Positions 32,101 to 40,324 of a stretch of 64,000 bases of DNA are shown here, piece by piece. A program made the translations under genes and the position numbers. A model generated the notes under the pieces. The model searched no databases. It saw only the letters and a program-made list of their open reading frames with translations, and was not told the DNA's origin. The number at the start of each line of letters is the position of its first letter. Position 1 is the stretch's first letter. Source of the stretch: Mycobacterium sp. 852002-10029_SCH5224772 (GTDB taxonomy: Bacteria; Actinomycetota; Actinomycetes; Mycobacteriales; Mycobacteriaceae); contig NZ_LZHT01000110.1 of assembly GCF_001667315.1 (NCBI RefSeq), positions 1-64,000 on the forward strand, given 5' to 3'.

Positions 32101-32516
32101 CGCCGCCGCGGGTGCCGGTGACCGAAACCTTGCAGCAGCTGATCGGGTCGCGCACACCCGTGCTGATGGACATCGCGACCGCCGCGAACTTCCCATGCCA
32201 GCGGCCATTCTCCGAACACCTTGGCGTCGCCGAACTTCCGCAATACCGCATCCTGCCCGACCACAAACAGACGGCATCGTCGTCGAACGGCTGGCAAGCC
32301 GGCGAGGCGGGCGGCCCGTTCCTGTTCGCTCAGACGATGCTTCGTACCTCGACGATCTCGACGTATCTGCGCGGCGACTGGTATCGCGACTGGGGATCCG
32401 TGGAACAGTACTTCCGGCTGGTGCCGGCTGATCAGGCGCCGGACGCCGCGATCGAGCAGGGTGTGATGACAGTGCACGGCTGGAGCCGGCAGGGACCGAT
32501 TCGGGCACTCCCATGA
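29190..32516 (+). CDS. embA: arabinosyltransferase EmbA
   Basis: 1108 residues, GTG start; the protein begins MPHDGNERSQRI like M. tuberculosis EmbA. GT-C topology with acidic pair Asp285-Asp286 (TTSDDGYNL), the FTPTKWAIQFG motif and a C-terminal carbohydrate-binding domain (NFPCQRPFSEHLGVAEL). With EmbB it forms the heterodimer that branches arabinogalactan at the alpha-1,3 position. Its stop overlaps the embB start (ATGA). Because the three-gene cassette precedes it, embAB probably depends on the promoter box at 29176-29181. Confidence 0.95.
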   Translation: MPHDGNERSQRIPRSVAAVAGIVGLLLCLLVPVLPATQTTATVLWPQGTVDGHVSQITAPLVSGAPRALDISIPCRDIATLPANGGLVVSTLPPGGMDAGKNGLFVRANKDVVVVAFRDTVAAVAQRSAIAAGACTVLHAWAGIEAAGAEFVGIPGASGILPAEKKPQVGGIFTDLKVPAGPGLSARVDIDTRFITAPTAVKKIVMVLGVLAVLTAIIALAVLDRRSRGGSTLLNWRSPIAWLSRYRPGTHLANWRRVGVATWIADAGVIATLLLWHIIGATTSDDGYNLTIARVAPRAGYVTNYYRYFGTTDAPFDWYLGVLSKLASVSTTGVWMRLPATLAGIACWLIISHWLLRRLGPGRGGLAANRIAVFTAGAVFVAAWLPFNNGLRPEPLIALGVLVTWMLVERAIALRRLAPAAIAIIVALLTATLAPQGLIAVAALLTGARAVAQTIRRRRASDGLLAPLAVLAASLSVILVVVFRSQTLATVLESARIKYKVGPTIAWYQDWLRYYFLTVESNPDGSMARRFAVLILLLCLFGMLVILLRRGRVPGVASGPAWRLIGTTAIGLLLLTFTPTKWAIQFGAFAGLAGALGAVTAFACSRIGLHNRRNLTLYVTALLFVLAVATSGINGWFYVGNYGVPWYDIQPVVASHPVTSMFLTLSIITGLLAAWQHFRMDYAGHTEVKDNRRNRVLASTPLLVVATIMVVGEVASLTKGAVLRYPLYTTGKANLAAISSGLSPRSCAMADDVLAEPDPNAGMLSPAPGQTFGADGPLGGVNPVGFKAKGVGDDLRSYPVVTKPGVVNSDASPNKPNAAMSDAAGTAGGRGAVGVNGSDAALPFGLDPARTPVMGSYGENSLAATATSAWYQLPPRTPDRPIVVVSAAGSIWSYKEDGTFTYGQSLKLQWGVAHPGGTTQPLTEVQPIDIGPEPAWRNLRFPLTWAPPEANVARIVAYDPNLSSDQWFAFTPPRVPVTETLQQLIGSRTPVLMDIATAANFPCQRPFSEHLGVAELPQYRILPDHKQTASSSNGWQAGEAGGPFLFAQTMLRTSTISTYLRGDWYRDWGSVEQYFRLVPADQAPDAAIEQGVMTVHGWSRQGPIRALP

Positions 32517-35500
32517 GCGCTCCGACCGTCAGCAAGAACGTGCGGGTGACGCGCTGGGTGGCGACCATCGCCGGCCTGATCGGGTTCGTGCTGTCGGTTG
32601 CCACCCCGCTGCTACCCGTCGTGCAGACCACCGCGACGCTGGATTGGCCGCAGAACGGTCAGCTGAACAGCGTTACGGCACCGCTGATTTCGCTGACCCC
32701 GGTCGATGTGACGGCAACCGTACCGTGCTCTGCGGTGCGCGCCCTGCCACCGGAGGGCGGGATCGTGCTGAGTACGGCGCCCAAGAAGGGCAAGGACGCC
32801 GCGCTCAACGCGCTGTTCGTCGTCGTCAACGGCAAGCGCGTCGACGTCACCGACCGCAACGTGGTGATCGCCAGCGCGCCTCGGGATCAGGTGACGTCCC
32901 CGCAATGTCAGCACATCGACATCACCTCGACGAAAGCCGGCGCCTTCGCCACCTTTGTCGGACTGAATGATCCAGCGGGCAAACCGATCAGCGGCGGTTT
33001 CGCCGACCCGAACCTGCGGCCGCAAATCGTGGGGGTGTTCACCGACCTGACCGGCGCCGCCCCTGCGGGTTTGAAGCTATCGGCGACCATCGACACCAGG
33101 TTCTCCACCACCCCAACCACTTTGAAGCTGGTCGCGATGGTGCTGGCGATCCTGGCCACCGTCGTCGCGCTGGTCGCGCTGTGGCGGCTCGACCAGCTGG
33201 ACGGGCACCGGATGCGCCGGCTCATTCCGGCGAATTGGCGCACGTTCACCCTCGCCGATGTCGCGGTGATCGGCGGGTTCGTGCTCTGGCATGTGATCGG
33301 GGCGAACTCGTCCGACGATGGCTACATCCTGGGCATGGCGCGGGTCGCCGACCACGCCGGCTACATGTCCAACTACTTCCGGTGGTTCGGCAGCCCGGAG
33401 GACCCCTTCGGCTGGTACTACAACTTGCTGGCGCTGATGACCCATGTCACCGACGCCAGCCTGTGGATGCGGTTGCCGGATTTGATCGCCGGAATCGTGT
33501 GCTGGCTGCTGCTCTCGCGCGAGGTGCTCCCCCGACTGGGGCCCGCGGTCGCGTCTAGCAAGGCCGCCAACTGGGCGGCGGGCATGGTGCTGCTGACGGC
33601 CTGGATGCCGTTCGACAACGGCCTGCGCCCCGAGCCGATCATCGCTGTCGGTTCGCTGATCACCTACGTGCTGATCGAGCGCTCCATGCGGTACAGCCGG
33701 CTGACGCCCGCGGCATTGGCGGTCATCACCGCCGCGTTCACGCTCGGCGTCCAGCCCACCGGGTTGATCGCGGTCGCCGCGTTGATCGCCGGCGGCCGAC
33801 CGATCCTGCGAATTTTGGTCCGCCGTCACCGCCTGGTCGGCACGTGGCCGCTGGTGGCACCCATGCTGGCCGCCGGCACGGTCATCCTGACCGTCGTGTT
33901 CGCCGACCAGACACTGTCAACCGTGCTGGAAGCCACCAGGATTCGCACTTCGATCGGCCCCAGCCAGGCCTGGTACACCGAGAACCTGCGCTATTACTAC
34001 CTGATTCTGCCCACCGTCGACGGTTCGCTGTCGCGCCGCTTCGGGTTCCTGATCACCGCGTTGTGTCTGTTCACGGCCGTGTTTATCATGTTGCGGCGCA
34101 AGCGTGTTCCGGGAGTGGCCCGCGGGCCGGCGTGGCGGCTGATGGGTGTCATCTTCGGCACCATGTTCTTCCTGATGTTCACGCCCACCAAGTGGGTGCA
34201 CCACTTCGGGCTGTTCGCCGCGGTGGGGGCGGCGATGGCCGCGCTCACGACGGTGCTGGTGTCGCATGAGGTGCTGCGCTGGTCGCGCAACCGGATGGCG
34301 TTCCTGGCGGCGGTGTTTTTCGTGTTGGCCCTGTGTTTCGCCACCACCAACGGCTGGTGGTACGTCTCCAGCTACGGCGTTCCGTTCAACAGCGCAATGC
34401 CGAAGGTCGGCGGAATCACAATCAGCACAATCTTTTTCGCGCTGTTTGTGATCGCCGTCCTCTACGCGATTTGGTTGCACTTTGCGTCCCGCGACCACGG
34501 CGAGGGCCGCGTAGCCCGGGCGCTGACGGCGGCGCCTGTCCCCCTCGCGGCCGGCTTCATGGCGCTGGTGTTCATCGCGTCGATGGCGGCCGGCATCGTC
34601 CGTCAGTATCCCACCTATTCCAACGCCTGGGACAACCTGCGCGAATTCAGCGGAGGCTGCGGCTTGGCCGACGACGTGCTCGTCGAGCCGGACAGCAACG
34701 CCGGCTTCATGGCGCCGCTACCCGGCAATTACGGACCGTTGGGACCGCTGGGTGGTGAGCGCCCAACAGGATTCACGCCGAACGGGGTGCCGGACCGCAC
34801 CCTGGCCGAGTCGGTCAAGGAGACCTCGGTGCCGCAACCCGGCACTGACTACGACTGGGACGCACCACTCAAGCTAACGACGCCGGGTATCAACGGATCA
34901 ACGGTACCGCTGCCGTACGGCCTGAACCCTCAGCAAGTTCCGTTGGCGGGCAGCTACACCACCGGCGCGCAACAGCAGAGCAGGCTGAACTCGGCGTGGT
35001 ACCAGCTGCCGAAACCCGACGCCGGACACCCGCTGATCGTCATCACCGCCGCGGGCACCATCACCGGCAACAGCATCCTGCACCACCACACCACCGGGCA
35101 GACGGTGGAATTGGAATTCGGCAGGCCCGGAGCCGACGGCTCCGTACAGCCTGCGGGCCGGTTGGTGCCCTACGACCTCTACGGCGAACAACCCAAAGTG
35201 TGGCGAAATCTGCGGTTCGCACGCACGCAGATGCCCGCCGACGCGGTCGCCGTGCGGGTGGTGGCCGAGGACCTGTCTCTGACGCCGGAGGACTGGATCG
35301 CGGTGACCCCGCCGCGGGTGCCGGAGTTGCGCTCGCTGCAGGAGTACGTCGGTTCCACACAGCCGGTGCTGATGGACTGGGCGGTCGGATTGGCCTTCCC
35401 GTGCCAACAGCCGATGCTGCACGCCAACGGCGTCACCGAGATCCCGAAATACCGCATCACCCCGGACTACAACGCCAAGAAGCAGGACACGGACACCTGG

Positions 35501-35713
35501 CAGGACGGCGTCAATGGGGGCCTGCTGGGTATCACGGATCTGTTGCTGCGGGCCCACGTGATGTCGACCTACCTGTCCCGTGACTGGGGCCGCGACTGGG
35601 GGTCGCTGCGCAAATTCGACACCATCGCCGACGCGCATCCCGCACAGCTCGGCCTGGGCACCGCGACCCGCACCGGATGGTGGTCGCCGGGCCAGATCCG
35701 CATCAAGCCGTAA
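32513..35713 (+). CDS. embB: arabinosyltransferase EmbB (ethambutol target)
   Basis: 1066 residues. Catalytic loop NSSDDGYILGMARVADHAGY: Asp268-Asp269, and Met275 corresponds to M. tuberculosis Met306, the main ethambutol-resistance position, here wild type. The Gln497 equivalent is Gln466 (FADQTLS), also wild type. The Gly406 equivalent appears to be Pro375 (LRPEPIIAVG), the residue also found at this place in EmbC and EmbA. The N-terminus lacks about 30 residues present in M. tuberculosis EmbB. The C-terminal domain contains FPCQQPMLHANGVTEIP. Overlaps embA by 4 nt. Confidence 0.95.
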   Translation: MSAPTVSKNVRVTRWVATIAGLIGFVLSVATPLLPVVQTTATLDWPQNGQLNSVTAPLISLTPVDVTATVPCSAVRALPPEGGIVLSTAPKKGKDAALNALFVVVNGKRVDVTDRNVVIASAPRDQVTSPQCQHIDITSTKAGAFATFVGLNDPAGKPISGGFADPNLRPQIVGVFTDLTGAAPAGLKLSATIDTRFSTTPTTLKLVAMVLAILATVVALVALWRLDQLDGHRMRRLIPANWRTFTLADVAVIGGFVLWHVIGANSSDDGYILGMARVADHAGYMSNYFRWFGSPEDPFGWYYNLLALMTHVTDASLWMRLPDLIAGIVCWLLLSREVLPRLGPAVASSKAANWAAGMVLLTAWMPFDNGLRPEPIIAVGSLITYVLIERSMRYSRLTPAALAVITAAFTLGVQPTGLIAVAALIAGGRPILRILVRRHRLVGTWPLVAPMLAAGTVILTVVFADQTLSTVLEATRIRTSIGPSQAWYTENLRYYYLILPTVDGSLSRRFGFLITALCLFTAVFIMLRRKRVPGVARGPAWRLMGVIFGTMFFLMFTPTKWVHHFGLFAAVGAAMAALTTVLVSHEVLRWSRNRMAFLAAVFFVLALCFATTNGWWYVSSYGVPFNSAMPKVGGITISTIFFALFVIAVLYAIWLHFASRDHGEGRVARALTAAPVPLAAGFMALVFIASMAAGIVRQYPTYSNAWDNLREFSGGCGLADDVLVEPDSNAGFMAPLPGNYGPLGPLGGERPTGFTPNGVPDRTLAESVKETSVPQPGTDYDWDAPLKLTTPGINGSTVPLPYGLNPQQVPLAGSYTTGAQQQSRLNSAWYQLPKPDAGHPLIVITAAGTITGNSILHHHTTGQTVELEFGRPGADGSVQPAGRLVPYDLYGEQPKVWRNLRFARTQMPADAVAVRVVAEDLSLTPEDWIAVTPPRVPELRSLQEYVGSTQPVLMDWAVGLAFPCQQPMLHANGVTEIPKYRITPDYNAKKQDTDTWQDGVNGGLLGITDLLLRAHVMSTYLSRDWGRDWGSLRKFDTIADAHPAQLGLGTATRTGWWSPGQIRIKP

Positions 35714-35859
35714 TCGCGGCGAAAGGTGTTATTTCCGGGCGTATTTAAATGGCGGGCGAGGGCAGCTATTGATTGGTGGAATAGGGCGCCGAATTAACGC
35801 CTGAGTAAGTGTCGGCGGCGGGTTTGAACCGGCGAATTGCGGGTCAATACTCATTCCGA

Positions 35860-35875
35860 TGTGATCCCGTTCACA
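35860..35875. promoter_or_regulatory. CRP-type binding site upstream of the secreted protein gene
   Basis: TGTGATCCCGTTCACA is a perfect TGTGA-N6-TCACA palindrome ending 20 bp before the ATG at 35896. Mycobacterial CRP (Rv3676) recognises this sequence. Confidence 0.6.
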
Positions 35876-35895
35876 CAACGGAAAAGGGTCGCCCC

Positions 35896-36399
35896 ATGCA
35901 CGCGCTGACACGCCTCGGAAGCTGTATTGCCGCGGTCATCCCGGTCGCGACGTTGGCCATCGGCACGGCGGCCGCGGACGGCGGCGGCACCACCGTCGTT
36001 CTGGATGCCAAACTTCGGCGTTGCGATTTCAGCCTCGTGAGTACCGTGCCGCAGGTGCCGCGCCCGGCACTGGGGACGGGTTCCGTCGTCGTCCACACGG
36101 CCGGGTCACGGGTGGTCGCGGACGTCCATTTGGTGGACGCGCCCGAGCCCGGCACCCATTTCGATGTGGGGCTTATCCAGGTGCCCCGCCCCGCCTCGGC
36201 CACGTGCGGGCCCGGTGATCCCGGGACCGCCTTTACCGGCCTGGACACCGACGGGGCGGGCAGCGGAAATACGACCGTGCAAGACAGTATTCGGCCCGGC
36301 ACGACGGGAGTCTGGGTGATTGTCCAACAGCCAAACCCTCACTCGCAGAACCCGGCGGAGTTCTACACGTCGGAGTTCGTGGCGCCGGTGCGGGCATAG
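35896..36399 (+). CDS. secreted hypothetical protein
   Basis: 167 residues starting MHALTRLGSCIAAVIPVATL; AAAAGGG 8-14 nt upstream fixes this ATG. A signal peptide with probable cleavage after TAAA (about residue 27) leads to a mature domain of roughly 140 residues dominated by beta-strand patterns, with two cysteines (RRCDFS and ATCGPG) likely forming a disulfide. The C-terminus reads VIVQQPNPHSQNPAEFYTSEFVAPV. I recognise it only as a mycobacterial secreted conserved hypothetical. A CRP-type palindrome lies just upstream. Confidence 0.7.
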   Translation: MHALTRLGSCIAAVIPVATLAIGTAAADGGGTTVVLDAKLRRCDFSLVSTVPQVPRPALGTGSVVVHTAGSRVVADVHLVDAPEPGTHFDVGLIQVPRPASATCGPGDPGTAFTGLDTDGAGSGNTTVQDSIRPGTTGVWVIVQQPNPHSQNPAEFYTSEFVAPVRA

Positions 36400-36413
36400 G
36401 GGACTTCGGTCCC
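36400..36413 (+). terminator. UUCG-tetraloop hairpin after the secreted protein gene
   Basis: GGGAC-TTCG-GTCCC directly follows the TAG at 36397-36399. The stable tetraloop favours a terminator; the outer bases (ATAG/TAT) extend the stem slightly. Confidence 0.45.
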
Positions 36414-36482
36414 TATCTCGCCGCCCGGGTCGAATGCTCCAATAGACGCGTCGAAAGACCTGGCGTCGGATGAGAGGCAAGG

Positions 36483-36926
36483 GTGTCGGCATCACAACGG
36501 GACACACGACAGCAGCGCATCGCGGCGGATGACGCCACCGGCGATATCGGCTCCGCGCTGCGTACCGACCTCCCCGAGGAGATCGACACGTCGTCGGCAG
36601 CGGCCGAGGCGGCGGCGCTGGAGCGCGGCTCGGCCATGCTCGTGGTGAAACGGGGTCCCAACGTCGGATCGCAGTTCATCCTGAACCAGCCCGTCATGAC
36701 AGCCGGACGCCACCCCGCCAGCGACATCTTTCTCGACCACATCACGGTCAGCCGCCGGCATGCCGAATTCCGCCACGAGAACGACGAATTCCGCGTCGTC
36801 GACCTCGGCAGCCTCAATGGCACCTATCGCAACCGGGAAGCCGTCGACTCCGCGGTGCTCGCCAACGGCGACGTGCTCCAGGTCGGCAATTTCCGGCTGG
36901 TTTTCCTCACCGCCCAGACGCCCTGA
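36483..36926 (+). CDS. FHA-domain protein, GarA paralogue
   Basis: 147 residues, GTG start. The FHA domain (about 52-142) closely resembles GarA (Rv1827): SAMLVVKRGPNVGSQFILNQ, AGRHPASDIFLDHITVSRRH, LGSLNGTYRNREAVDSAVLANGD and FRLVFLT. The phosphothreonine-binding Arg, Ser, His and Asn are intact. The N-terminal tail differs: GarA's ETTSVFRADF phospho-switch corresponds to DIGSALRTDL, so both regulatory threonines are missing. GarA restrains 2-oxoglutarate metabolism when unphosphorylated, so this copy might be locked in the active state or bind other partners (inference). Confidence 0.8.
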   Translation: MSASQRDTRQQRIAADDATGDIGSALRTDLPEEIDTSSAAAEAAALERGSAMLVVKRGPNVGSQFILNQPVMTAGRHPASDIFLDHITVSRRHAEFRHENDEFRVVDLGSLNGTYRNREAVDSAVLANGDVLQVGNFRLVFLTAQTP

Positions 36927-36954
36927 CACCGAGGAGTGCGATCGGCTCGGCGCG

Positions 36955-36960
36955 TAGCGT
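36955..36960 (+). promoter_or_regulatory. -10 box TAGCGT for a leaderless fadE35
   Basis: TAGCGT ends 7 nt before the ATG at 36968. Confidence 0.45.
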
Positions 36961-36967
36961 CTCAACC

Positions 36968-38746
36968 ATGAGCGACTACGCCGTAGAGGCGGTGGACCAG
37001 CTGCCGTTCTCCACTGAAGAAAAATCGCAGCGCTACGCGACCGAGAACTACCGCGGCGCGGTCGGTCTCAATTGGTACAGCACCGATCCCACGCTGCAGT
37101 TCACCATGGCCTACTACCTGCCGCCCGAAGAGCTGAAAGTGGCCGAGCGCCACCTCACGCGCATCGGCGAGCTGATGGGCGGTCCGGTGGCGCGGTGGGC
37201 CGAAGAGACCGACCGCAACCCACCGCGGCTGGAGCGCTACGACCGGTGGGGCCACGACGTCAGCCAGGTGGTCATGCCACCGTCGTTCACGCAGTCCAAG
37301 CGGGCCGTCCTGGATGCGCAGCAGGCGCTGCGAACCGAGGCGCGCGAGGCCAAGATGAGTTCGTCGCTGACGCTGTTCGCGTCGAATTATCTGCTCAATC
37401 AAGCCGATATCGGGATGGGATGCGCGTTGGGCACCGGTGGCGGCATGGTCTCCTCGCTGGTGGCGGCCTACGCGCCGGCCGATGTGGCCGAACACGTGCT
37501 GGCCAAGTTCGCGTCCGGCGAGTGGGCCGGCGAGACGGCCCAGCTGCTCACCGAACGCACCGGCGGCTCCGACCTGGGCGCGCTCGAGACGACCGCGACA
37601 CGTCACGGTGACTCGTGGTTGCTGAACGGGTTCAAGTGGTTTGCGTCCAACTGCGCCGGGGAGGCGTTCGTCGTGTTGGCCAAACCCGAAGGCGCACCGG
37701 ACTCTTCGCGGGGCGTCGCCAACTTCCTGGTGCTGCGCACCCGTCGCGACGGCTCCCGCAACGGGGTGCGGGTGCGGCGGTTGAAGGACAAGCTCGGCAC
37801 CCGCTCGGTGGCCTCGGGCGAGGTCGAGTTCGTCGACGCCGAGGCGTTCCTGTTGTCCGGCGAACCCAGCGCCGAATCCGGACCCTCCGACGGCAAGGGT
37901 CTGGGCCGCATGATGGAGCTCACCAACGCCGCGCGGCTGGGCATCGCGTTGTTCGGGCTCGGCAACGCCCGCCGCGCCCTGGTCGAGTCGCTGTGTTACG
38001 CGCGGCAGCGGCGCGCCTTCGGCGGGGCGCTGATCGACAAGCCGTTGATGCGGCGCAAGCTCGCCGAGATGATCGTCGATGTCGAGGCCGCCCAGGCGCT
38101 GGTGTTCGACGGCACCGGCGCCACCAACCATCGTCAGCCGCGCAGCCTGCGGCAGCGCATCGCGGTGCCGGTCACCAAGCTGAAGGTGTGCCGGCTCGGG
38201 ATCACCGCGGCGTCGGATGCGATCGAGATCCACGGCGGCAACGGTTATATCGAGAGCTGGCCGGTGGCAAGGCTTTTGCGCGATGCGCAGGTCAACACCA
38301 TCTGGGAGGGCCCGGACAACATCCTGTGCCTGGACGTGCGCCGCGGGATCGAGCAAACCCGCGCGCACGAGACACTGTTGGCGCGCCTGCGCGATGCGGT
38401 GTCGGTCGCCGAGGACGACGAGGCCACCCGGCTGGTCGCCGGCCGGATCGAGGATCTCGACGCGGCGATCACCGCGTGGTCCAAACTCGACCGGGAGATG
38501 GCCGAGGCGCGACTGTTCGGACTGGCGCAGTTCATGGGTGACGTCTACGGCGGAGCGCTGCTCATCGAGCAGGCCGCCTGGGAGCGGGCCACCCGCGGCG
38601 GCGAGCGCAAGGCGCTGGTGGCACGGCTCTACGCGCAGCGATATCTCGCCGACCGCGGGGCGCTGCGCGGGATCGACGCCGACTCCGACGAGGCGCTGGA
38701 GCGCTTCGACGAGTTGCTCGACGGCGCCTTCAACCACGCGCGGTGA
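36968..38746 (+). CDS. fadE35: acyl-CoA dehydrogenase FadE35 (AidB-like)
   Basis: 592 residues (Rv3797 is 593 as I recall). ACAD fold of the AidB-like branch: LNWYSTDPTLQFTMAYYLP at the N-terminus, TERTGGSDLGALETTA (FAD/substrate region), LKDKLGTRSVASGEVEF, and the C-terminal IHGGNGYIESWPVARLLRDAQVNTIWEGPDNI. It could oxidise a branched or long acyl-CoA or, like E. coli AidB, serve in stress protection; the substrate is unknown. It converges on accD4 with only 3 bp between stop codons. Confidence 0.88.
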   Translation: MSDYAVEAVDQLPFSTEEKSQRYATENYRGAVGLNWYSTDPTLQFTMAYYLPPEELKVAERHLTRIGELMGGPVARWAEETDRNPPRLERYDRWGHDVSQVVMPPSFTQSKRAVLDAQQALRTEAREAKMSSSLTLFASNYLLNQADIGMGCALGTGGGMVSSLVAAYAPADVAEHVLAKFASGEWAGETAQLLTERTGGSDLGALETTATRHGDSWLLNGFKWFASNCAGEAFVVLAKPEGAPDSSRGVANFLVLRTRRDGSRNGVRVRRLKDKLGTRSVASGEVEFVDAEAFLLSGEPSAESGPSDGKGLGRMMELTNAARLGIALFGLGNARRALVESLCYARQRRAFGGALIDKPLMRRKLAEMIVDVEAAQALVFDGTGATNHRQPRSLRQRIAVPVTKLKVCRLGITAASDAIEIHGGNGYIESWPVARLLRDAQVNTIWEGPDNILCLDVRRGIEQTRAHETLLARLRDAVSVAEDDEATRLVAGRIEDLDAAITAWSKLDREMAEARLFGLAQFMGDVYGGALLIEQAAWERATRGGERKALVARLYAQRYLADRGALRGIDADSDEALERFDELLDGAFNHAR

Positions 38747-38749
38747 GGA

Positions 38750-40324
38750 CTAGATCGGGATGAGCCCGTGCTTGCGCGCCGTGCGGAACCACAATTGCTT
38801 GTCCCGCAACAGCTTCATCGACTTGCGCAGCAGCAGCCTGGTCTGGTGCGGATCGATGACCGCATCGATGAAGCCGCGTTCGGCGGCGGTCCACGGGATC
38901 GCCATGTTGAGGTTGTAGCCCTCGATGAAGTCCTTCTTGATCTGCTGCGCCTCGGGCGTGGTCGGGTCGGGGAAGCGCTTCATCAGCAACTGCGCGGCCC
39001 CCTCGGCGCCGATCACCGCGATGCGCGCGGTGGGCCAGGCGAAGTTGAAGTCGGCGGTCAGCTGCCGCGACCCCATCACCGCGTAAGCGCCGCCGTAAGA
39101 CTTGCGGACGGTGATCGTCACCTTCGGCACGTCGGCCTCGACGACCGAGTACAGGAACCGGCCGCCGCGCTTGATGATGCCGTTGCGCTCCTGCTCCGCG
39201 CCCGGCAGGAAGCCCGGGGTGTCCACCACGAAAACGAGCGGGATGTTGAACGCGTCGCAGAACCGGATGAACCGCGCCGCCTTGTCGGAGGCCTCGTTGT
39301 CGATCGACCCGGACAGGTACATGGGTTGGTTGGCGATCACGCCGACCGGGCGCCCGTCGACCCGCGCGAATCCGGTGATGATGGCCGGGCCGCCCTGCGC
39401 GGCGACGTCGAGGAAGTCGCCGTCGTCGAAGATGCGCAGCAGGATCTCGTGCATGTCGTAGGCCATGTTGTCCGAGTCCGGCACGATCGAGTCGAGCTCC
39501 AGATCGGTCGGGGTCGTCTCCGGCTCGAGGCCGGGGTTGACGATCGGCGGCTGGCCGACGGCGCTCGACGGCAAAAACGACAGGAAGTCGCGCACGTACT
39601 GGAACGCCTCGGCCTCGGAGTCCACCACCTGGTGGATGTTGCCGTAGCGGGCCTGCGCGTCGGAGCCGCCGAGCTCGTCGAGGCTGACCTCCTCGCCGGT
39701 GACCTCCTGGATCACGTCGGGTCCGGTGACGAAGAAGTAGCCCTGGTCGCGCACCGAGACGAGCAGATCGTCCTGGATCGGCGAATAGACCGCTCCCCCA
39801 GCGCATTTGCCGAAGATGAGGGAGATCTGCGGCACCAGCCCGGACAGCGCCTCGTGACGGCGGCCCAGCTCGGCGTACCACGCCAGCGAGGTGACCGCAT
39901 CCTGAATCCGGGCGCCACCCGAGTCCTGGATGCCGATGATCGGACAACCGACCATCGCGCACCACTCCATCAGCCGCGCGACCTTGCGGCCGAACATCTC
40001 GCCGACGGTGCCCTGGAACACCGTCTGGTCGTGGGAGAACACCCCGACCGGCCGGCCGTCGATCATCGCGTGTCCGGTGACGCACCCGTCTCCGTAGAGC
40101 GCGTTCGGGTCGTTGGGCGTCTTGGCCAGCGCCCCGGTCTCCAGGAAGGTGCCCGGGTCGACCAGCGCGTGCACGCGGGCGCGGGCGCTGGGGATGCCCT
40201 TCTTGTCGCGCTTGGCGACGGCCTTCTCACCGCCGGGTTCTTTGGCCAGTTCCAGGCGGCGATAGAGCTCAGCCAGCTTCTCGGCCGTGGTGTGCTGGAT
40301 GGGAGCCGGCGCCATCTCCGTCAC
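38750..40324 (-). CDS. accD4: acyl-CoA carboxylase carboxyltransferase subunit AccD4
   Basis: 524 residues, GTG start overlapping the pks13 TAG by one base. Two crotonase-like carboxyltransferase lobes are evident: GVFSHDQTVFQGTVGEMFGR and FGKCAGGAVYSP in the N lobe, FVVDTPGFLPGAEQERNGII and VRKSYGGAYAVMGS in the C lobe. With AccA3 and AccD5 it carboxylates the long alpha-chain acyl-CoA that Pks13 condenses with the meromycolate. The fadD32-pks13-accD4 order is the conserved mycolic acid condensation operon. Confidence 0.95.
   Translation of the reverse strand: MTEMAPAPIQHTTAEKLAELYRRLELAKEPGGEKAVAKRDKKGIPSARARVHALVDPGTFLETGALAKTPNDPNALYGDGCVTGHAMIDGRPVGVFSHDQTVFQGTVGEMFGRKVARLMEWCAMVGCPIIGIQDSGGARIQDAVTSLAWYAELGRRHEALSGLVPQISLIFGKCAGGAVYSPIQDDLLVSVRDQGYFFVTGPDVIQEVTGEEVSLDELGGSDAQARYGNIHQVVDSEAEAFQYVRDFLSFLPSSAVGQPPIVNPGLEPETTPTDLELDSIVPDSDNMAYDMHEILLRIFDDGDFLDVAAQGGPAIITGFARVDGRPVGVIANQPMYLSGSIDNEASDKAARFIRFCDAFNIPLVFVVDTPGFLPGAEQERNGIIKRGGRFLYSVVEADVPKVTITVRKSYGGAYAVMGSRQLTADFNFAWPTARIAVIGAEGAAQLLMKRFPDPTTPEAQQIKKDFIEGYNLNMAIPWTAAERGFIDAVIDPHQTRLLLRKSMKLLRDKQLWFRTARKHGLIPI

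Noticed and set aside
36397..36416. DosR-box-like sequence around GGGACTTCGGTCCC
   Set aside because: Matches only about 15 of 20 consensus positions and lacks the central A/T pair; a UUCG-tetraloop terminator immediately after the stop codon explains it better.
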